In this document: one piece after another, positions 1 through 10,100 of the stretch
Layout: each line of letters begins with the position of its first letter
Position numbering within the stretch: position 1 is the first letter of the stretch
Assembly: GCA_024275895.1 (NCBI GenBank)
Contig: JAJRYE010000046.1
Span: forward strand, 33,353-97,352
Length of the DNA stretch: 64,000 bases
Direction: 5' to 3'
Source of the DNA: Alphaproteobacteria bacterium
GTDB lineage: Bacteria > Pseudomonadota > Alphaproteobacteria > Rhizobiales > BM303
The notes under the pieces: model-generated
Told to the model about the DNA's origin: nothing
Databases searched by the model: none
Seen by the model: only the letters and a program-made list of their open reading frames with translations
Position numbers and translations under genes: made by a program

Positions 1-1
1 C

Positions 2-445
2 GAGCGCATGCGTCCGGAAATCTCCAGAATTATCCTGATGGCGCCCATGACCTGGGATGCGCAATATGCCGCCAAATCCTATCAGAAAAATTATAGCGTC
101 AAGCTTGCGCCCCTGCTGGCGAAGGCCGGAACCCTGGGCGATGAGACCATGAAATCGGTCGATTTCATCTACTGCCCCAAAACGGATGTCAAGGCCGCAA
201 GCTTCGTCTCCTATTACCGTGATGACCCACGCAAGGACACGCCCTATCTGCTGCCGAAAATCAAACGCCCCGTGCTGGTGCTGGTGGCGGAAAATGACAA
301 GGTCGTGAAAAATCTTGCCCCGAAGATCGAGCCCCTCACGGCAGACAGCCAGGTCAAAATGGTGGAAATCCCCGAGGCTGGCCATATGTTTCTCGATTTT
401 GCTCTTGATGACGCCGCCGATTCCATCGCCGAATTTCTCGAATAG
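2..445 (+). CDS. Alpha/beta hydrolase, C-terminal part (cut by window start)
   Basis: The reading frame is open from the first bases, so the ATG at 8 is probably internal and the 5' half lies outside the window. The visible part looks like the C-terminal half of an alpha/beta-fold hydrolase. It has a strand ending in VLVLVAENDKVV, whose Asp would be the acid residue, followed by IPEAGHMFLDF, whose His would complete a Ser-Asp-His triad. The nucleophile elbow would be upstream and cannot be checked. The substrate is unknown. It ends 27 bases before the dehalogenase-like gene on the same strand and is probably co-transcribed with it. Confidence 0.75.
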   Translation, partial: ERMRPEISRIILMAPMTWDAQYAAKSYQKNYSVKLAPLLAKAGTLGDETMKSVDFIYCPKTDVKAASFVSYYRDDPRKDTPYLLPKIKRPVLVLVAENDKVVKNLAPKIEPLTADSQVKMVEIPEAGHMFLDFALDDAADSIAEFLE

Positions 446-472
446 GCATTATTTTCAGGAGGACCGGGCGCC

Positions 473-1165
473 ATGCCGCAAGATAAACTCGACAATATCA
501 GGGCCTGTGTTTTCGACGCCTATGGCACCTTGTTCGATATTCACGCCCCGGTGGAGAGCAACGCCGCAAGCCTGGGAGAGCAGGCCGCGCCAATCTCCAG
601 TTTGTGGCGGCATAAACAATTGCAATACACCTGGCTGCGGACATTAATGGGCAAGCACGCCGATTTCCGGCAAATCACCCGCGATGCGCTTGATTACGCC
701 TTTGCCGCCAATGGCATTGAGGATGATGCGCTTAAAGAAAAGCTGCTGCAATCCTACATGACCATCAATGCCTATGCAGATGCCGCAAGCGCTCTGGCGG
801 CAATTCGTAATAGCGGCCGCGCCACCGCCATCTTGTCCAACGGAACGCCGGAAATGCTGCGCGCTGCGTGCAATTCCGCCGATCTGACAAACCTTGTGGA
901 TGAGTTGATCTCGATTGAAGATATCGCCATCTACAAGCCCTCCCCGGCAGTATATCAGCTTGCGCCGGACAGGCTCGGTATGGCGCGCGAGGAAATCTGT
1001 TTTGTCTCCGCCAATGCCTGGGATGTCAGCGGCGCGGCAAGCTTTGGTTTCCAATGCGTCTGGATCAACCGTTTTGACATGGCGTCCGAACGCCTGCCTG
1101 GCTGCCCCCGGGCGCGCATCAAATCCCTCGCCGAGCTTCCCTCTCTTCTGACCGGGGCCACTTAA
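473..1165 (+). CDS. HAD-superfamily hydrolase, 2-haloacid dehalogenase type II-like
   Basis: This 230-residue protein carries the four HAD motifs in order: FDAYGTLFD with the predicted nucleophile Asp15, ILSNGTPEML (motif II Ser/Asn), YKPSPAVYQL (motif III Lys), and SANAWDVSGAASFG (motif IV Asp). This arrangement, including the SANAWD stretch, is typical of type II L-2-haloacid dehalogenases, which hydrolyse the C-halogen bond through an aspartyl ester. Many family members act on other substrates, so the reaction is inferred from the family only. A clear AGGAGG lies just before the ATG. The upstream neighbour is an alpha/beta hydrolase, and the next gene converges from the other strand. Confidence 0.82.
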   Translation: MPQDKLDNIRACVFDAYGTLFDIHAPVESNAASLGEQAAPISSLWRHKQLQYTWLRTLMGKHADFRQITRDALDYAFAANGIEDDALKEKLLQSYMTINAYADAASALAAIRNSGRATAILSNGTPEMLRAACNSADLTNLVDELISIEDIAIYKPSPAVYQLAPDRLGMAREEICFVSANAWDVSGAASFGFQCVWINRFDMASERLPGCPRARIKSLAELPSLLTGAT

Positions 1166-1270
1166 AGTCTTCCACGGCAAATCACCCCTCCGTGGCAGGG
1201 TAAGCTGGCAAAGCCAGCGCCGGCCCGAGAACGGACGCGAGCCGGAGGGCGAGCGGAAAAACAAAAAGTT

Positions 1271-1309
1271 AGAGCCCGGTTTTGATTCAATCAAAACCGG
1301 AAAGGCTCT
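1271..1309. terminator. Bidirectional hairpin between convergent genes
   Basis: A perfect 11-bp stem (CCGGTTTTGAT / ATCAAAACCGG, 3-nt loop) is nested inside an outer AGAGCC / GGCTCT pair. It lies between the convergent dehalogenase and response-regulator genes, and its right edge reaches the regulator stop codon. It probably ends transcription from both sides. Its right arm plus AAAGGCT recurs near 34.69 kb, so it also belongs to a repeat family. Confidence 0.6.
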
Positions 1310-1940
1310 AAAACATGCCCCGGTCAATCGCATAGCGCGTCAGCCCCGCCGTGGAGGTAATGCCGAGCTTTTGCTTGATATGTTTACGGTGGGTTTCAAC
1401 CGTCCTGACGCTGATATCAAGCGCGAGCGCGATCTCCTTGTTGCTTCCCCCCGAAGCCAGCTTGAGCAACACATCGCACTCGCGCGGCGTCAGTTCGCCG
1501 CGGTCGGCCTGAGGGCCGGTTTTCATGATCACATCCGATATGCCGGAGCTGAAATAGGTGCCGCCCGAATGCACCGCGCCGATTGCGGCCACCACCTCGC
1601 TTGACGGCACATCTTTCAGGATAAAGCCCCGCGCGCCGTTATGCATGGCGGTGTAGATATATTCACGCTTGTCGTGCATGCTCAGGAATATGACGCGGAT
1701 TTGAGGAAAATCCCGGCGGAAAATTGCAGCCGCCCGCAGCCCGTTAAGCTCGGGCATATTGATATCCAGCAAAACAATATCGGGCGCCGTTTCCGCCGCC
1801 ATCTCCAGCGCCTGCGCGCCATTGCCCGCGGTTCCGACGATATCGAGATGATCATAGGTCTCCAGACACGCCCTGATCCCTTCCAGAACCAGCGGATGGT
1901 CGTCGGCCAGCAATATTTTTATTTTTCCCTCTTTTCCCAT
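1308..1940 (-). CDS. LuxR/NarL-family response regulator
   Basis: The protein has 210 residues: an N-terminal receiver domain followed by a C-terminal LuxR-type helix-turn-helix. The receiver has the acidic pair at D13-D14, the phospho-acceptor Asp59 in LLDINMP and the conserved Lys in FILKD. The output domain has LTPRECDVLLKLASGGSNKEIA and ISVRTVETHRKHI, the standard DNA-recognition helix. It follows the histidine kinase gene by 18 bases on the same strand, so the two form a two-component pair. Its likely target is the divergent TRAP transporter, judging from gene arrangement only. Confidence 0.9.
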   Translation of the reverse strand: MGKEGKIKILLADDHPLVLEGIRACLETYDHLDIVGTAGNGAQALEMAAETAPDIVLLDINMPELNGLRAAAIFRRDFPQIRVIFLSMHDKREYIYTAMHNGARGFILKDVPSSEVVAAIGAVHSGGTYFSSGISDVIMKTGPQADRGELTPRECDVLLKLASGGSNKEIALALDISVRTVETHRKHIKQKLGITSTAGLTRYAIDRGMF

Positions 1941-1959
1941 TTTCCCTTCCCCGGGTTTC

Positions 1960-3321
1960 TCAGCCCCTTGATGCCGGCAATTGCGCCTTGACCAGCGTTC
2001 CGTTTGCCGATGAGACCAGTTTGAGCCTGCCGCCGATATGGGCTAGCCTTTCGCGCATGTTTTTCAAACCGATGCCGCTCTCCGGGCCGGCGGATTTGCG
2101 CATTTCATCAAAATCAAAGCCGTGACCGTCATCCTTGACATCGAGATATATCCAGTTTTTCGTGCAGCCCAGCTTCAATTCCACATTTTTCGCCCCGGAA
2201 TGGCGCTCGATATTGGTCAGCGATTCCTGCGCCACCCTGAACAAGGTTGTGCGCGTACCGCGCGGCATGTCTTCGGCCAGGGACGCAGCATCAATCTTCA
2301 CCTTGATGCCGGTGCGTTCGGAAAAATCCGCCGCCAGAGAGTGCAGCGAGGGGAGCAATCCCAGATCATCCAGCATTCCGGGGCGCAGATCACGCGAAAT
2401 CCGCCGCACTTCGCGGATCGCCCTGGTCACCCCCTGCGTGCCCTTCTCCAGCGCCGGCAAAACGCCCTTCCGGTTCTTGTTTAACAAGATCCCCGCCAGT
2501 TCAAGCGTGTATTTCACCGAGCTTAAATTCTGGCTGATCCCGTCGTGCAACTCGCGCGCCACCCGGCTGCGTTCCTCCTCCTGCGCCTCGACAATGCGCC
2601 GTGTGAGCCTTTTTTGCGACAGGGCCGCCTGCCGGTTTTCCCGAAGGGCAAGATAAACCCCGGTGGCAAAAACGGCCGATACGGCGGCAAAGGAGAGGAT
2701 GGAAATCAGGATGAACACCTGCCTGATCTGGCCGGTGACTTCCGCTTTGAGCTCATCAACCCGGGCGCTGATATCATCCATGTAAAGCCCGGTGCCGATC
2801 ATCCAGCGCCATTTTTCAAGCCCGACCGCATAGCCAATTTTCTCCGACAGCGAGCTGGCCGAGGGGCGCTCCCACATATAGCGATAATACCCGCCGCCCT
2901 TCTTGGCCTGGGCGATCAGGTTCTGGATCACCAGATTGCCTTTTGCGTCTTTCAGATCCCACCAGTTTTTTCCAACCCTGAAAGCCTGACGCGGATGAAC
3001 CAGAGAGTTGCCCTTGTAATCATAAACAAAAAAATACCCGTCCGGCCCATAGGACAGATCATTCAGGATCACCCGGGCGCGCGCCTTGGCTTCTGCATCA
3101 TCCGCCTTCGCATGGCGGTAGATATGTTCGATGGAATTGAGCGCCAGAGCGATATAGTAACGCAGTTCCGCCTTTTTCGCCTCCAGCAAGGAGCGCTCAA
3201 GCGTGGCGATCTGTTTGTCCGAGAGATTTTTTGACTGCTCGATAATCAAAGCGCCGATGGCCAACATGGCCACAACCAGCGGTAAAGCCGCCAGCAGAAC
3301 TATTTTTAACCGCAGACTCAA
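1960..3321 (-). CDS. Cache-domain sensor histidine kinase (NarX/HisKA_3 class)
   Basis: Order of parts: one membrane helix (IVLLAALPLVVAMLAIGALII), a periplasmic single-Cache domain (DGYFFVYDYKGNSLVHP, GKNWWDLKDAKGN), a second membrane helix (VFILISILSFAAVSAVFATGV), a HisKA_3 dimerisation domain with the phospho-His in ARELHDGISQNL, and an HATPase_c domain with N, G1 and G2 boxes (NIERHSGAKN, DDGHGFD, GIGLKNMRERL). Cache domains of this kind often bind small organic acids. The ORF is open up to 3462, but the added 47 residues look unlike a real N-terminus. The TTG at 3321 is chosen because GGGGAAG lies six bases upstream and it gives a short cytoplasmic start before the first helix. A GTG at 3345 is an alternative. 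Confidence 0.85.
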   Translation of the reverse strand: MSLRLKIVLLAALPLVVAMLAIGALIIEQSKNLSDKQIATLERSLLEAKKAELRYYIALALNSIEHIYRHAKADDAEAKARARVILNDLSYGPDGYFFVYDYKGNSLVHPRQAFRVGKNWWDLKDAKGNLVIQNLIAQAKKGGGYYRYMWERPSASSLSEKIGYAVGLEKWRWMIGTGLYMDDISARVDELKAEVTGQIRQVFILISILSFAAVSAVFATGVYLALRENRQAALSQKRLTRRIVEAQEEERSRVARELHDGISQNLSSVKYTLELAGILLNKNRKGVLPALEKGTQGVTRAIREVRRISRDLRPGMLDDLGLLPSLHSLAADFSERTGIKVKIDAASLAEDMPRGTRTTLFRVAQESLTNIERHSGAKNVELKLGCTKNWIYLDVKDDGHGFDFDEMRKSAGPESGIGLKNMRERLAHIGGRLKLVSSANGTLVKAQLPASRG

Positions 3322-3665
3322 ATTCAGCTTCCCCGTCCCCAGCACGCCCCGCAGTCTAGCACAGGTGGCATCATCTGTATTCACCACCACAGCGCAGCCC
3401 TCCCTACCCAGTATTACGGATACGGTCTCCCAGCTGCTCCGTATAGGCCCGCCGCGCCGCATTTGCTAGTCTTGGCCGCGCAAAAGGCCCGATCGGGATT
3501 TAAGCTGGATATGAGGGTTGTCTTTACCGGTGAGTTGGGCTTTAGTTTCATGGTCTGAAATTGATGACGCATCTTGTCTCAGGCGCATGAATTACAAACA
3601 GTCATGTTGACCGGCCGCGATTTGCCAGGGGCAGCATGACACAGCTACAGGGAGTAAATAATAAT

Positions 3666-4754
3666 ATGGATCGTCGCTCATTTTTGAAAAATGCCGGGCT
3701 GGCTACCGGCGCCGCCGCAGCTTCAACGCTCGCCGCGCCCGCCATCGCCAAGCAAGTCAAGCACCTTAAAATGGTCATGTCCTGGCCCAAGAACTTCCCC
3801 GGCCTCGGCACATCCGCCGCCCGTTTCGCCAAGAGGATCGAGACCGCCTCGGACGGCAGATACAAGATCACGCTCTATGCCGGCGGCGAGCTGGTGCATC
3901 CGCTCAAATGCCTCGACGCCGTGCAAGAAGGCACCGCCGATCTTTATCACTCGGCGGAATATTATTATCAGGGCAAGATGAAAGCCTTCAGTTTCTTCGC
4001 CGCCGTTCCTTTCGGCTTCCGCCCCGATGAAATGGACGCCTGGATTCATCATGGCGGCGGCCAGCAGCTTTGGGACGAGGTTTCGGCCCAGTTTGGCGTC
4101 AAGCCCTTTGCATGTTCCAATACCGGCTCGCAGATGGGCGGCTGGTTCAAGAAGCCGATCCGCACGGTTGAGGATTTCAAGGGCCTGAAAATGCGCATCC
4201 CGGGTCTTGGCGGCGACGTCATCAAGGCGCTGGGCGGCACATCGGTCACCCTGGCCGGTTCGGAAATCCTGCCCGCATTGCAGGCCGGCACGATTGACGC
4301 CACCGAATGGGTCGGCCCGTGGAACGATCTCGCCTTTGGCATCTACAAGATCGTCAAGCATTACTATTACCCCGGCTTCCATGAGCCGGGAACGGTTTTG
4401 AGCCTCGGGGTGAGCAAAAAGCTCTATGATGGCATGAGCGCTGGCGACCGGGCCCTGTTTGAAGCCTGTGCCACGGCTGAAAACAACTTTGGTCTGGCCG
4501 AGTTCAACGCCAACAATTCCGCCGCCCTGGATACGCTGGTGAGCAAGCACGGCGTTGAATTGCATGAGTTCTCCGACGGGATCTTCAAGGCCGCAGGCGC
4601 CGCCGCCAGGGATGTGCTGGCCTCGGCCGGAGCGGCTGACCCCCTGACCAAAAAGGTCTATGACAGCTTCATGACTTTCCGCAAAAACGCCGTTAGCTGG
4701 TCGCGCATTTCCGATCAGGCCTATATGCAAAAACGCGGGCTTGTCTCCTTCTAG
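3666..4754 (+). CDS. TRAP transporter substrate-binding protein (DctP; FcbT1/TakP type)
   Basis: This is a 362-residue periplasmic binding protein. The N-terminus MDRRSFLKNAG...AAPAIAK is a twin-arginine signal, so the protein should be exported folded by Tat. The body matches the FcbT1/TakP branch of DctP proteins, seen in MSWPKNFPGLGTSAARFAKRI, a GGELVHP segment, and DATEWVGPWNDLAFGIYK, the region that contacts the ligand carboxylate in TakP. Family ligands are 2-oxo acids, mannitol-like or chloroaromatic acids, and the ligand here is unknown. The ORF opens at 3636, but the ATG at 3666 has GGGAG about ten bases upstream and starts right at the signal peptide. A hairpin separates it from the membrane subunits. 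Confidence 0.88.
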   Translation: MDRRSFLKNAGLATGAAAASTLAAPAIAKQVKHLKMVMSWPKNFPGLGTSAARFAKRIETASDGRYKITLYAGGELVHPLKCLDAVQEGTADLYHSAEYYYQGKMKAFSFFAAVPFGFRPDEMDAWIHHGGGQQLWDEVSAQFGVKPFACSNTGSQMGGWFKKPIRTVEDFKGLKMRIPGLGGDVIKALGGTSVTLAGSEILPALQAGTIDATEWVGPWNDLAFGIYKIVKHYYYPGFHEPGTVLSLGVSKKLYDGMSAGDRALFEACATAENNFGLAEFNANNSAALDTLVSKHGVELHEFSDGIFKAAGAAARDVLASAGAADPLTKKVYDSFMTFRKNAVSWSRISDQAYMQKRGLVSF

Positions 4755-4784
4755 GGGCGAGGCAAAAAGCCTTACAGCAAAGAC

Positions 4785-4817
4785 CCGCACCGGATTTGTT
4801 CCGGTGCGGCTTGTTTT
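4785..4817 (+). terminator. Hairpin with U-rich tail after the TRAP binding-protein gene
   Basis: Perfect 10-bp stem CCGCACCGGA / TCCGGTGCGG with a 5-nt loop, followed by CTTGTTTT. It lies inside the TRAP operon, 30 bases after the binding-protein stop. It probably stops part of the transcripts, giving more binding protein than membrane subunits. Confidence 0.7.
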
Positions 4818-4850
4818 CACAACCGGAGCAGGACCCGTGGGGGGGATCGC

Positions 4851-5384
4851 GTGAAATTTCTCAATGCACTGGCAACAGGCATAGATACTCTGAATGAGTA
4901 TACCGGCCGCGGCATCGCCTGGGTGGCGCTCATCATGGTGCTGGTGCAGTTTGCTGTCGTCATCATGCGCTATGTGTTTTCCATCGGCTTCATTCCGATG
5001 CAGGAATCGATCTGGTACATGCACGGCACTTTGTTCATGGTCGGCGCGGGTTATACCCTGCTGCATGACGGCCATGTCCGGGTGGATATTTTCTACCGCG
5101 AAGCCAGCGCCAGACGCAAAGCGCTGGTGAACATGATCGGGGCGCTGGTCTTTCTTATTCCGCTGATGCTGCTCACCTTCTGGCTTTCCTGGTCCTATGT
5201 CATCAATAGCTGGAAGACTCTTGAAGGTTCTACCGAAATCAGCGGTCTGCCTCTGATCTTCTTGTACAAAACCGTGATCTGGGTGTTTGCCGTCCTTTTG
5301 GGCCTTCAGGCCATCTCCATGGCAATCCGCTCCCTTCAAACGCTTCTGGACGATGATCCCGGGCTGAAAACCGGCAGGAGTTAG
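4851..5384 (+). CDS. TRAP transporter small permease subunit (DctQ; FcbT2 type)
   Basis: This is a 177-residue membrane protein with four predicted helices, around residues 20-40, 55-75, 90-115 and 138-160. It has the DctQ features MRYVFSIGFIPMQESIWYMHGTLFMVGAGYTL and HVRVDIFY. It forms the small integral membrane subunit that pairs with DctM in sodium-coupled uptake. The start is a GTG behind a G-rich stretch. The stop lies four bases before the dctM start, so translation is probably coupled. Confidence 0.9.
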   Translation: MKFLNALATGIDTLNEYTGRGIAWVALIMVLVQFAVVIMRYVFSIGFIPMQESIWYMHGTLFMVGAGYTLLHDGHVRVDIFYREASARRKALVNMIGALVFLIPLMLLTFWLSWSYVINSWKTLEGSTEISGLPLIFLYKTVIWVFAVLLGLQAISMAIRSLQTLLDDDPGLKTGRS

Positions 5385-5388
5385 CCAT

Positions 5389-7011
5389 ATGGAAATGTTT
5401 CTCCAGCCCGCCGCCTTTTGCGCTTATATGTTTCTGGTCGCCATTTTCCTGCTTCTGAGCGGATTTCCGGTCGCCTTTACCCTGGCCGGGACTGCGGCCG
5501 GCTTTGCCTTTTTGGGTTATTTTATCGGTATTTTCGACATTACCTTCCTGACCGCCTTTCCCCAGCGCATATTCTCCACCATGTCGAACGAAGTGCTGGT
5601 CGCGGTGCCGCTGTTTGTCTTTATGGGGGTGATGCTGGAGCGCTCGAAAGTCGCGGAAGAGCTGCTCGACAATATGGGCCGCCTGTTCGGACGCATGCCC
5701 GGCGGCATTGCCTATTCGGTCTCCATTGTCGGCATGCTGCTCGCCGCCTCCACCGGCATTGTCGGCGCCACCGTCGTCACCATGGGGCTTTTGTCCCTGC
5801 CCACCATGATCCGGCGCGGTTACAGCCCGTCTTTTGCCTGCGGCTCGATCTGCGCCTCTGGCACGCTGGGCCAGATTATCCCGCCTTCCATCGTGCTGGT
5901 ACTGCTGGGCGACCAGCTTTCGGTCGCGTTTCAGAACGCCCAGTTCGCCAAGGGTATTTTTGCCCCCGACACCGTTTCGGTGAATGATCTGTTTGCCGGG
6001 GCGCTTTTTCCCGGCCTGATGCTCGTCGGCATGTATCTCATCTACCAGATCGGTTTTTCGCTCCTTAACCCCTCCAAGGCGCCGCCAATTCCACCTGAAC
6101 ACCACGAGGATGAAACCGCAAGAGAGTTCTATCTCAATCTCCTCGGATCGTTATTCGCGCCGCTGATTCTTATCATCGCCGTTTTGGGCTCGATTCTGGC
6201 CGGCCTTGCCTCGCCGACGGAAGCGGCCGCCGTCGGCGCCATCGGCGCAACCCTTCTGGCCGGTTACCGGGTAAACCCCGCCCGCAGCCTGCCGGTTTTT
6301 ATCGGCGCCCTGTCTCTGGCCGCGGTTTTGACCCTCTCTGTCTTCTTTGATCTTCGCATGCAGCGCAATGTCATCCCGGCGGGCGAAAAATTCGCCATCG
6401 GCATTGCCCTGATCCTGTCGCTGGGAATCATCTGGGGCGTACTCACCGCCGTTCTGCGCACCTATGGGCATAACAGCAACGGCGAGAGCGTTTTGATCTC
6501 GGTCATGCGCCAGACCATGCTGATCTCGTCCATGGTATTCGTCATTCTGGTCGGCGCCGGCATGTTCTCCCTGGTGTTCCGCGGCTTTGGCGGTGATATT
6601 CTGATCGAGGAGTTTTTGTCCAACCTGCCCGGCGGCACCGTTACCGCCATGCTGGTGGTGATGGCTGTGATGTTCTTTATGGGCTTTTTTCTTGATTTCC
6701 TCGAAATCATTTTCATCGTTGTGCCGATTGTCGCTCCGATCCTGCTTCAGATGGAGGTCGCCCCCGGTGTATTGATGAGCCCGGTCTGGCTCGGCGTCAT
6801 GATGGCGATCAATCTGCAAACCTCTTTCCTCACCCCGCCCTTTGGCTTTGCGCTGTTTTATCTGCGCGGCGTTGCGCCCAATTCGGTGCGCACCATGGAT
6901 ATCTACCGCGGTGTTGCGCCTTTCGTCCTGATCCAGATTGTCGGACTGGTTCTGATCTGGTTTATGCCGCAAATCGCCACCTGGCTCCCCATCGCGGTTT
7001 ACGGCCGATAA
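5389..7011 (+). CDS. TRAP transporter large permease subunit (DctM; FcbT3 type)
   Basis: This 540-residue, strongly hydrophobic protein has well over ten predicted helices and is the ion-coupled translocation channel of the TRAP system. Family signatures include FPVAFTLAGTAAGFAFLG, VAVPLFVFMGVMLERS, ASTGIVGATVVTMGLLSLPTM, GTLGQIIPPSIVLVLLGD and SPTEAAAVGAIGATLLAGY. It is longer than the DctM of C4-dicarboxylate systems because of an extra hydrophobic stretch in the middle (about residues 300-360). This matches the larger FcbT3/COG4664 branch expected beside an FcbT1-type binding protein. Confidence 0.92.
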   Translation: MEMFLQPAAFCAYMFLVAIFLLLSGFPVAFTLAGTAAGFAFLGYFIGIFDITFLTAFPQRIFSTMSNEVLVAVPLFVFMGVMLERSKVAEELLDNMGRLFGRMPGGIAYSVSIVGMLLAASTGIVGATVVTMGLLSLPTMIRRGYSPSFACGSICASGTLGQIIPPSIVLVLLGDQLSVAFQNAQFAKGIFAPDTVSVNDLFAGALFPGLMLVGMYLIYQIGFSLLNPSKAPPIPPEHHEDETAREFYLNLLGSLFAPLILIIAVLGSILAGLASPTEAAAVGAIGATLLAGYRVNPARSLPVFIGALSLAAVLTLSVFFDLRMQRNVIPAGEKFAIGIALILSLGIIWGVLTAVLRTYGHNSNGESVLISVMRQTMLISSMVFVILVGAGMFSLVFRGFGGDILIEEFLSNLPGGTVTAMLVVMAVMFFMGFFLDFLEIIFIVVPIVAPILLQMEVAPGVLMSPVWLGVMMAINLQTSFLTPPFGFALFYLRGVAPNSVRTMDIYRGVAPFVLIQIVGLVLIWFMPQIATWLPIAVYGR

Positions 7012-7119
7012 ACGCCCGGGTTCCGGTCGCGGGAAGTTGTGTTGACAGCCAGCCTTATATTATGTCAGTATTATTGACCTAAATGCAGGCGGCGGGATTG
7101 AAGGTATTTTTAGATCACC

Positions 7120-10100
7120 ATGACACTGGCCAGGGTTAGCCTTGAAGACAAATATGATTTAGACAAAACCCGCATTTATGTCAGCGGTTCACAGGCGGTT
7201 GTCCGCCTTGTTCTCATGCAGCACGCCAGAGACAGGGCGCAGGGCCATGACACCGCCGGTTTCGTAACCGGTTACCGTGGCTCTCCGGTAGGCGGTATTG
7301 ACCAGCAATTCTGGCGCGCCGGCAAAACGCTTGAAGCCGCCAGCATCATCTTCCAGCCCGGTATAAACGAGGATCTGGCCGCCACCGCGCTGTGGGGAAC
7401 CCAGCAGGCCGGACTTGCCGGCGAGGGTAAATATGACGGCGTCTTCGGGCTCTGGTACGGCAAGGGGCCCGGGGTTGATCGCACCGGCGATGTTTTCCGC
7501 CACGCCAATCATGCCGGCACATCGGCTCTGGGGGGCGTTGTTGCGCTGATGGGCGATGACCATACCTGTGAGTCCTCCACCAGCGCCCATCAAAGCGAAT
7601 TTGCCCTTGTGGACGCCATGATCCCGATCCTCAACCCGGCCGGGGCGCAGGAAATTCTTGATTACGGGCTATACGGTTTTGCCCTCTCGCGTTTTAGCGG
7701 CTGCTGGGTGGGTTTGAAATGCATCAAGGACAATATCGAATCCACCGCCATTATCGACGCCTCTCCCGGACGGGTCAAAATCAACACCCCGGATGATTTT
7801 CAAATGCCCCCCGGCGGCCTGAATATCCGCCTCAATGACACGGCGCTGGAAAAAGAGGCGCGGCTGCATGACTTCAAACGCTACGCCATTCAGGCCTTCA
7901 CCCACGCCAATCATCTCGACAAGCTTGTCTATGGCGGCGGCAAAGCGCCCAAAATCGGCATTGTCACCACCGGTAAGAGTTATCTCGATACCGCCCAGGC
8001 GCTTGGCGATCTGGGGATCGGCGCGGCCCGCGCCGATGAACTGGGGCTCAAACTCTACAAGGTGGCTCTGGTCTGGCCGCTGGAGCCCTCCGGGATCAGG
8101 GATTTTGCCAAAGACCTCGATCTGATCATCGTGGTGGAAGAAAAACGCTCGCTGATCGAAACCCAGATTCGCGAGCAACTTTACGGGGCCCCTTGCGCCC
8201 CTCTCATTATCGGCAAGCATGATGAGGAAGGCCGCGATCTTTTCCCCGCCAAGGGCGCGCTGGAGCCCAACAAGATCGCACTGGCCATTTCAACACGGCT
8301 GCTGGAGCGCGCACCCGATGAGGCGTTAAAGGCCAAAAGCGAAGCCATCGCGCAGATCACGGGGCGGATTGGCAACACGCCCGAAATTGCCGCCCGCACG
8401 CCGTGGTTCTGCTCCGGCTGCCCGCACAACACCTCAACCCGCGTCCCCGAAGGCGCTAGGGCAAGCGCCGGAATCGGCTGCCACTATATGGCGCTGTGGA
8501 TGGACCGGCAAACCTGCGGCTTTACCCAGATGGGCGGCGAGGGCGCCAACTGGGTCGGCGAGGCGCCGTTTTCGACCCGCGATCACATCTTTCAGAATAT
8601 CGGCGACGGCACTTATCAGCATTCGGGGCTGCTGGCGATCCGGGCCGCAAGCGCCGCCGGGGTTAACATCACCTATAAAATCCTCTTTAACGATGCCGTC
8701 GCCATGACCGGCGGCCAGCCGGTTGACGGCGCGCTGAGCGTGGCCAAAATAGCGCATCAGGTTGCCGCTGAAGGCGCAAGGCGGATTTACATCCTGAGCG
8801 ATCATCCGGAAAAATACCCGTTGCAGAGTGATTTTCCACCCGGCACAATCATCAAACACCGAGATTATCTCAATCCGGTTCAGGAGGAACTGGCGCGGGT
8901 AAAGGGGCTCAGCATCCTCATTTTTGACCAGACCTGCGCCGCCGAGCTGCGCCGCCGCCGCAAGCGCGGCTTGGCAAAAACTCCGAAACAGCGGGTATTT
9001 ATCAATTCCCTCGTCTGTGAGGGCTGCGGCGATTGTTCGGTGCAGTCAAACTGCGTCTCCATCATTCCCCTTGAGACCGAATACGGCCGTAAACGCGCCA
9101 TACATCAATCCTCCTGCAACAAGGATTTTTCCTGTCTCGACGGGTTCTGCCCCAGCTTTGTCACCATAACGGGGGCAAGGCTCAAAGCCGGAACAACGGC
9201 GCGGCTCAACGAACCGGCGGACGGTTTTGAAGATATACCTATGCCGCGAGTTCCGCCTCTGGATAAAAACTTCGCCATGGTCATCACCGGCGTTGGCGGC
9301 ACCGGTGTTGTCACTATCGGCGCGCTGATAGGCATGGCGGCGCATCTTGAGGGCAAGGGCTGTGGCATTATCGATATGGCCGGTCTGGCGCAAAAGGGCG
9401 GTGCGGTAATCTCCAATCTGCGCCTTGCCCCCTCGCCGGACGACATTCAGGCCATCCGGGTCGCCGCCGGCGGGGCCGATCCGGTTCTGGGCTGCGATTA
9501 TGTGGTCACTGCCTCCGAAAAAGTCCTCGCTTGCATCAAACCCGGGCGCACGAAACTGGCGGTCAATAATCACGAGACCATCACGGCCGATTTTACCCTT
9601 GACCCGGATGCGGTCCTGCCGACGGATTTGATCAGAACCGTCATTACGGCCAGGGCGGGCGCAAATAGCGCCGATTTCATTGATGCGGGCACATTGGCAA
9701 CCCGGCTGATGGGCGATTCCATTGCCGCCAATTTGTTTCTGCTCGGCTTTGCCTGGCAAAAGGCCATGCTGCCGCTCTCCCATGACGCCCTGATCCGCGC
9801 CATAAAGATCAACGGCGTCGCCGTTGAGATGAATACAAAAGCCTTTTTATGGGGCCGCCGCGCCGCCTGGGACATCGCCCGGGTCGAGACAATCGCCAAT
9901 ACGCAAGGCACTGCCTCATCCGATCTGCATCTGTCCTCCAGCCTCGACGAGGCCATCGCAAGACGCATGGATGAGCTCACCGCCTACCAGAACGCCGCCC
10001 TTGCCGCCCGTTATGAAAAACTGGTTGAAAGGACAAGAGAGGCCGAGGCCAAAATCGAAGCCCGGAGCAAAGAGTTAAGCCGCGCCGTGATGTTCAATTA

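Noticed and set aside
1281-1296. FNR-like box TTGATTCAATCAA
   Set aside because: The half-sites are one base too close for FNR, and the sequence is the tip of a terminator hairpin between convergent genes.
3590-3640. Sigma-54 (-24/-12) promoter before the TRAP operon
   Set aside because: GG and GC elements in GGCCGCGATTTGCC are separated by 9 and not 10 bases, and the flanks do not match.
3723-5339. 538-residue minus-strand ORF across the TRAP genes
   Set aside because: Antisense shadow of dctP and dctQ with skewed composition (many His, Gly, Arg, Asp), typical of GC-rich genomes.
7043-7067. Inverted repeat TGACA...TGTCA upstream of the indolepyruvate oxidoreductase gene
   Set aside because: Only five bases per arm with a 15-base gap; expected by chance, and no matching -10 at proper spacing was found.
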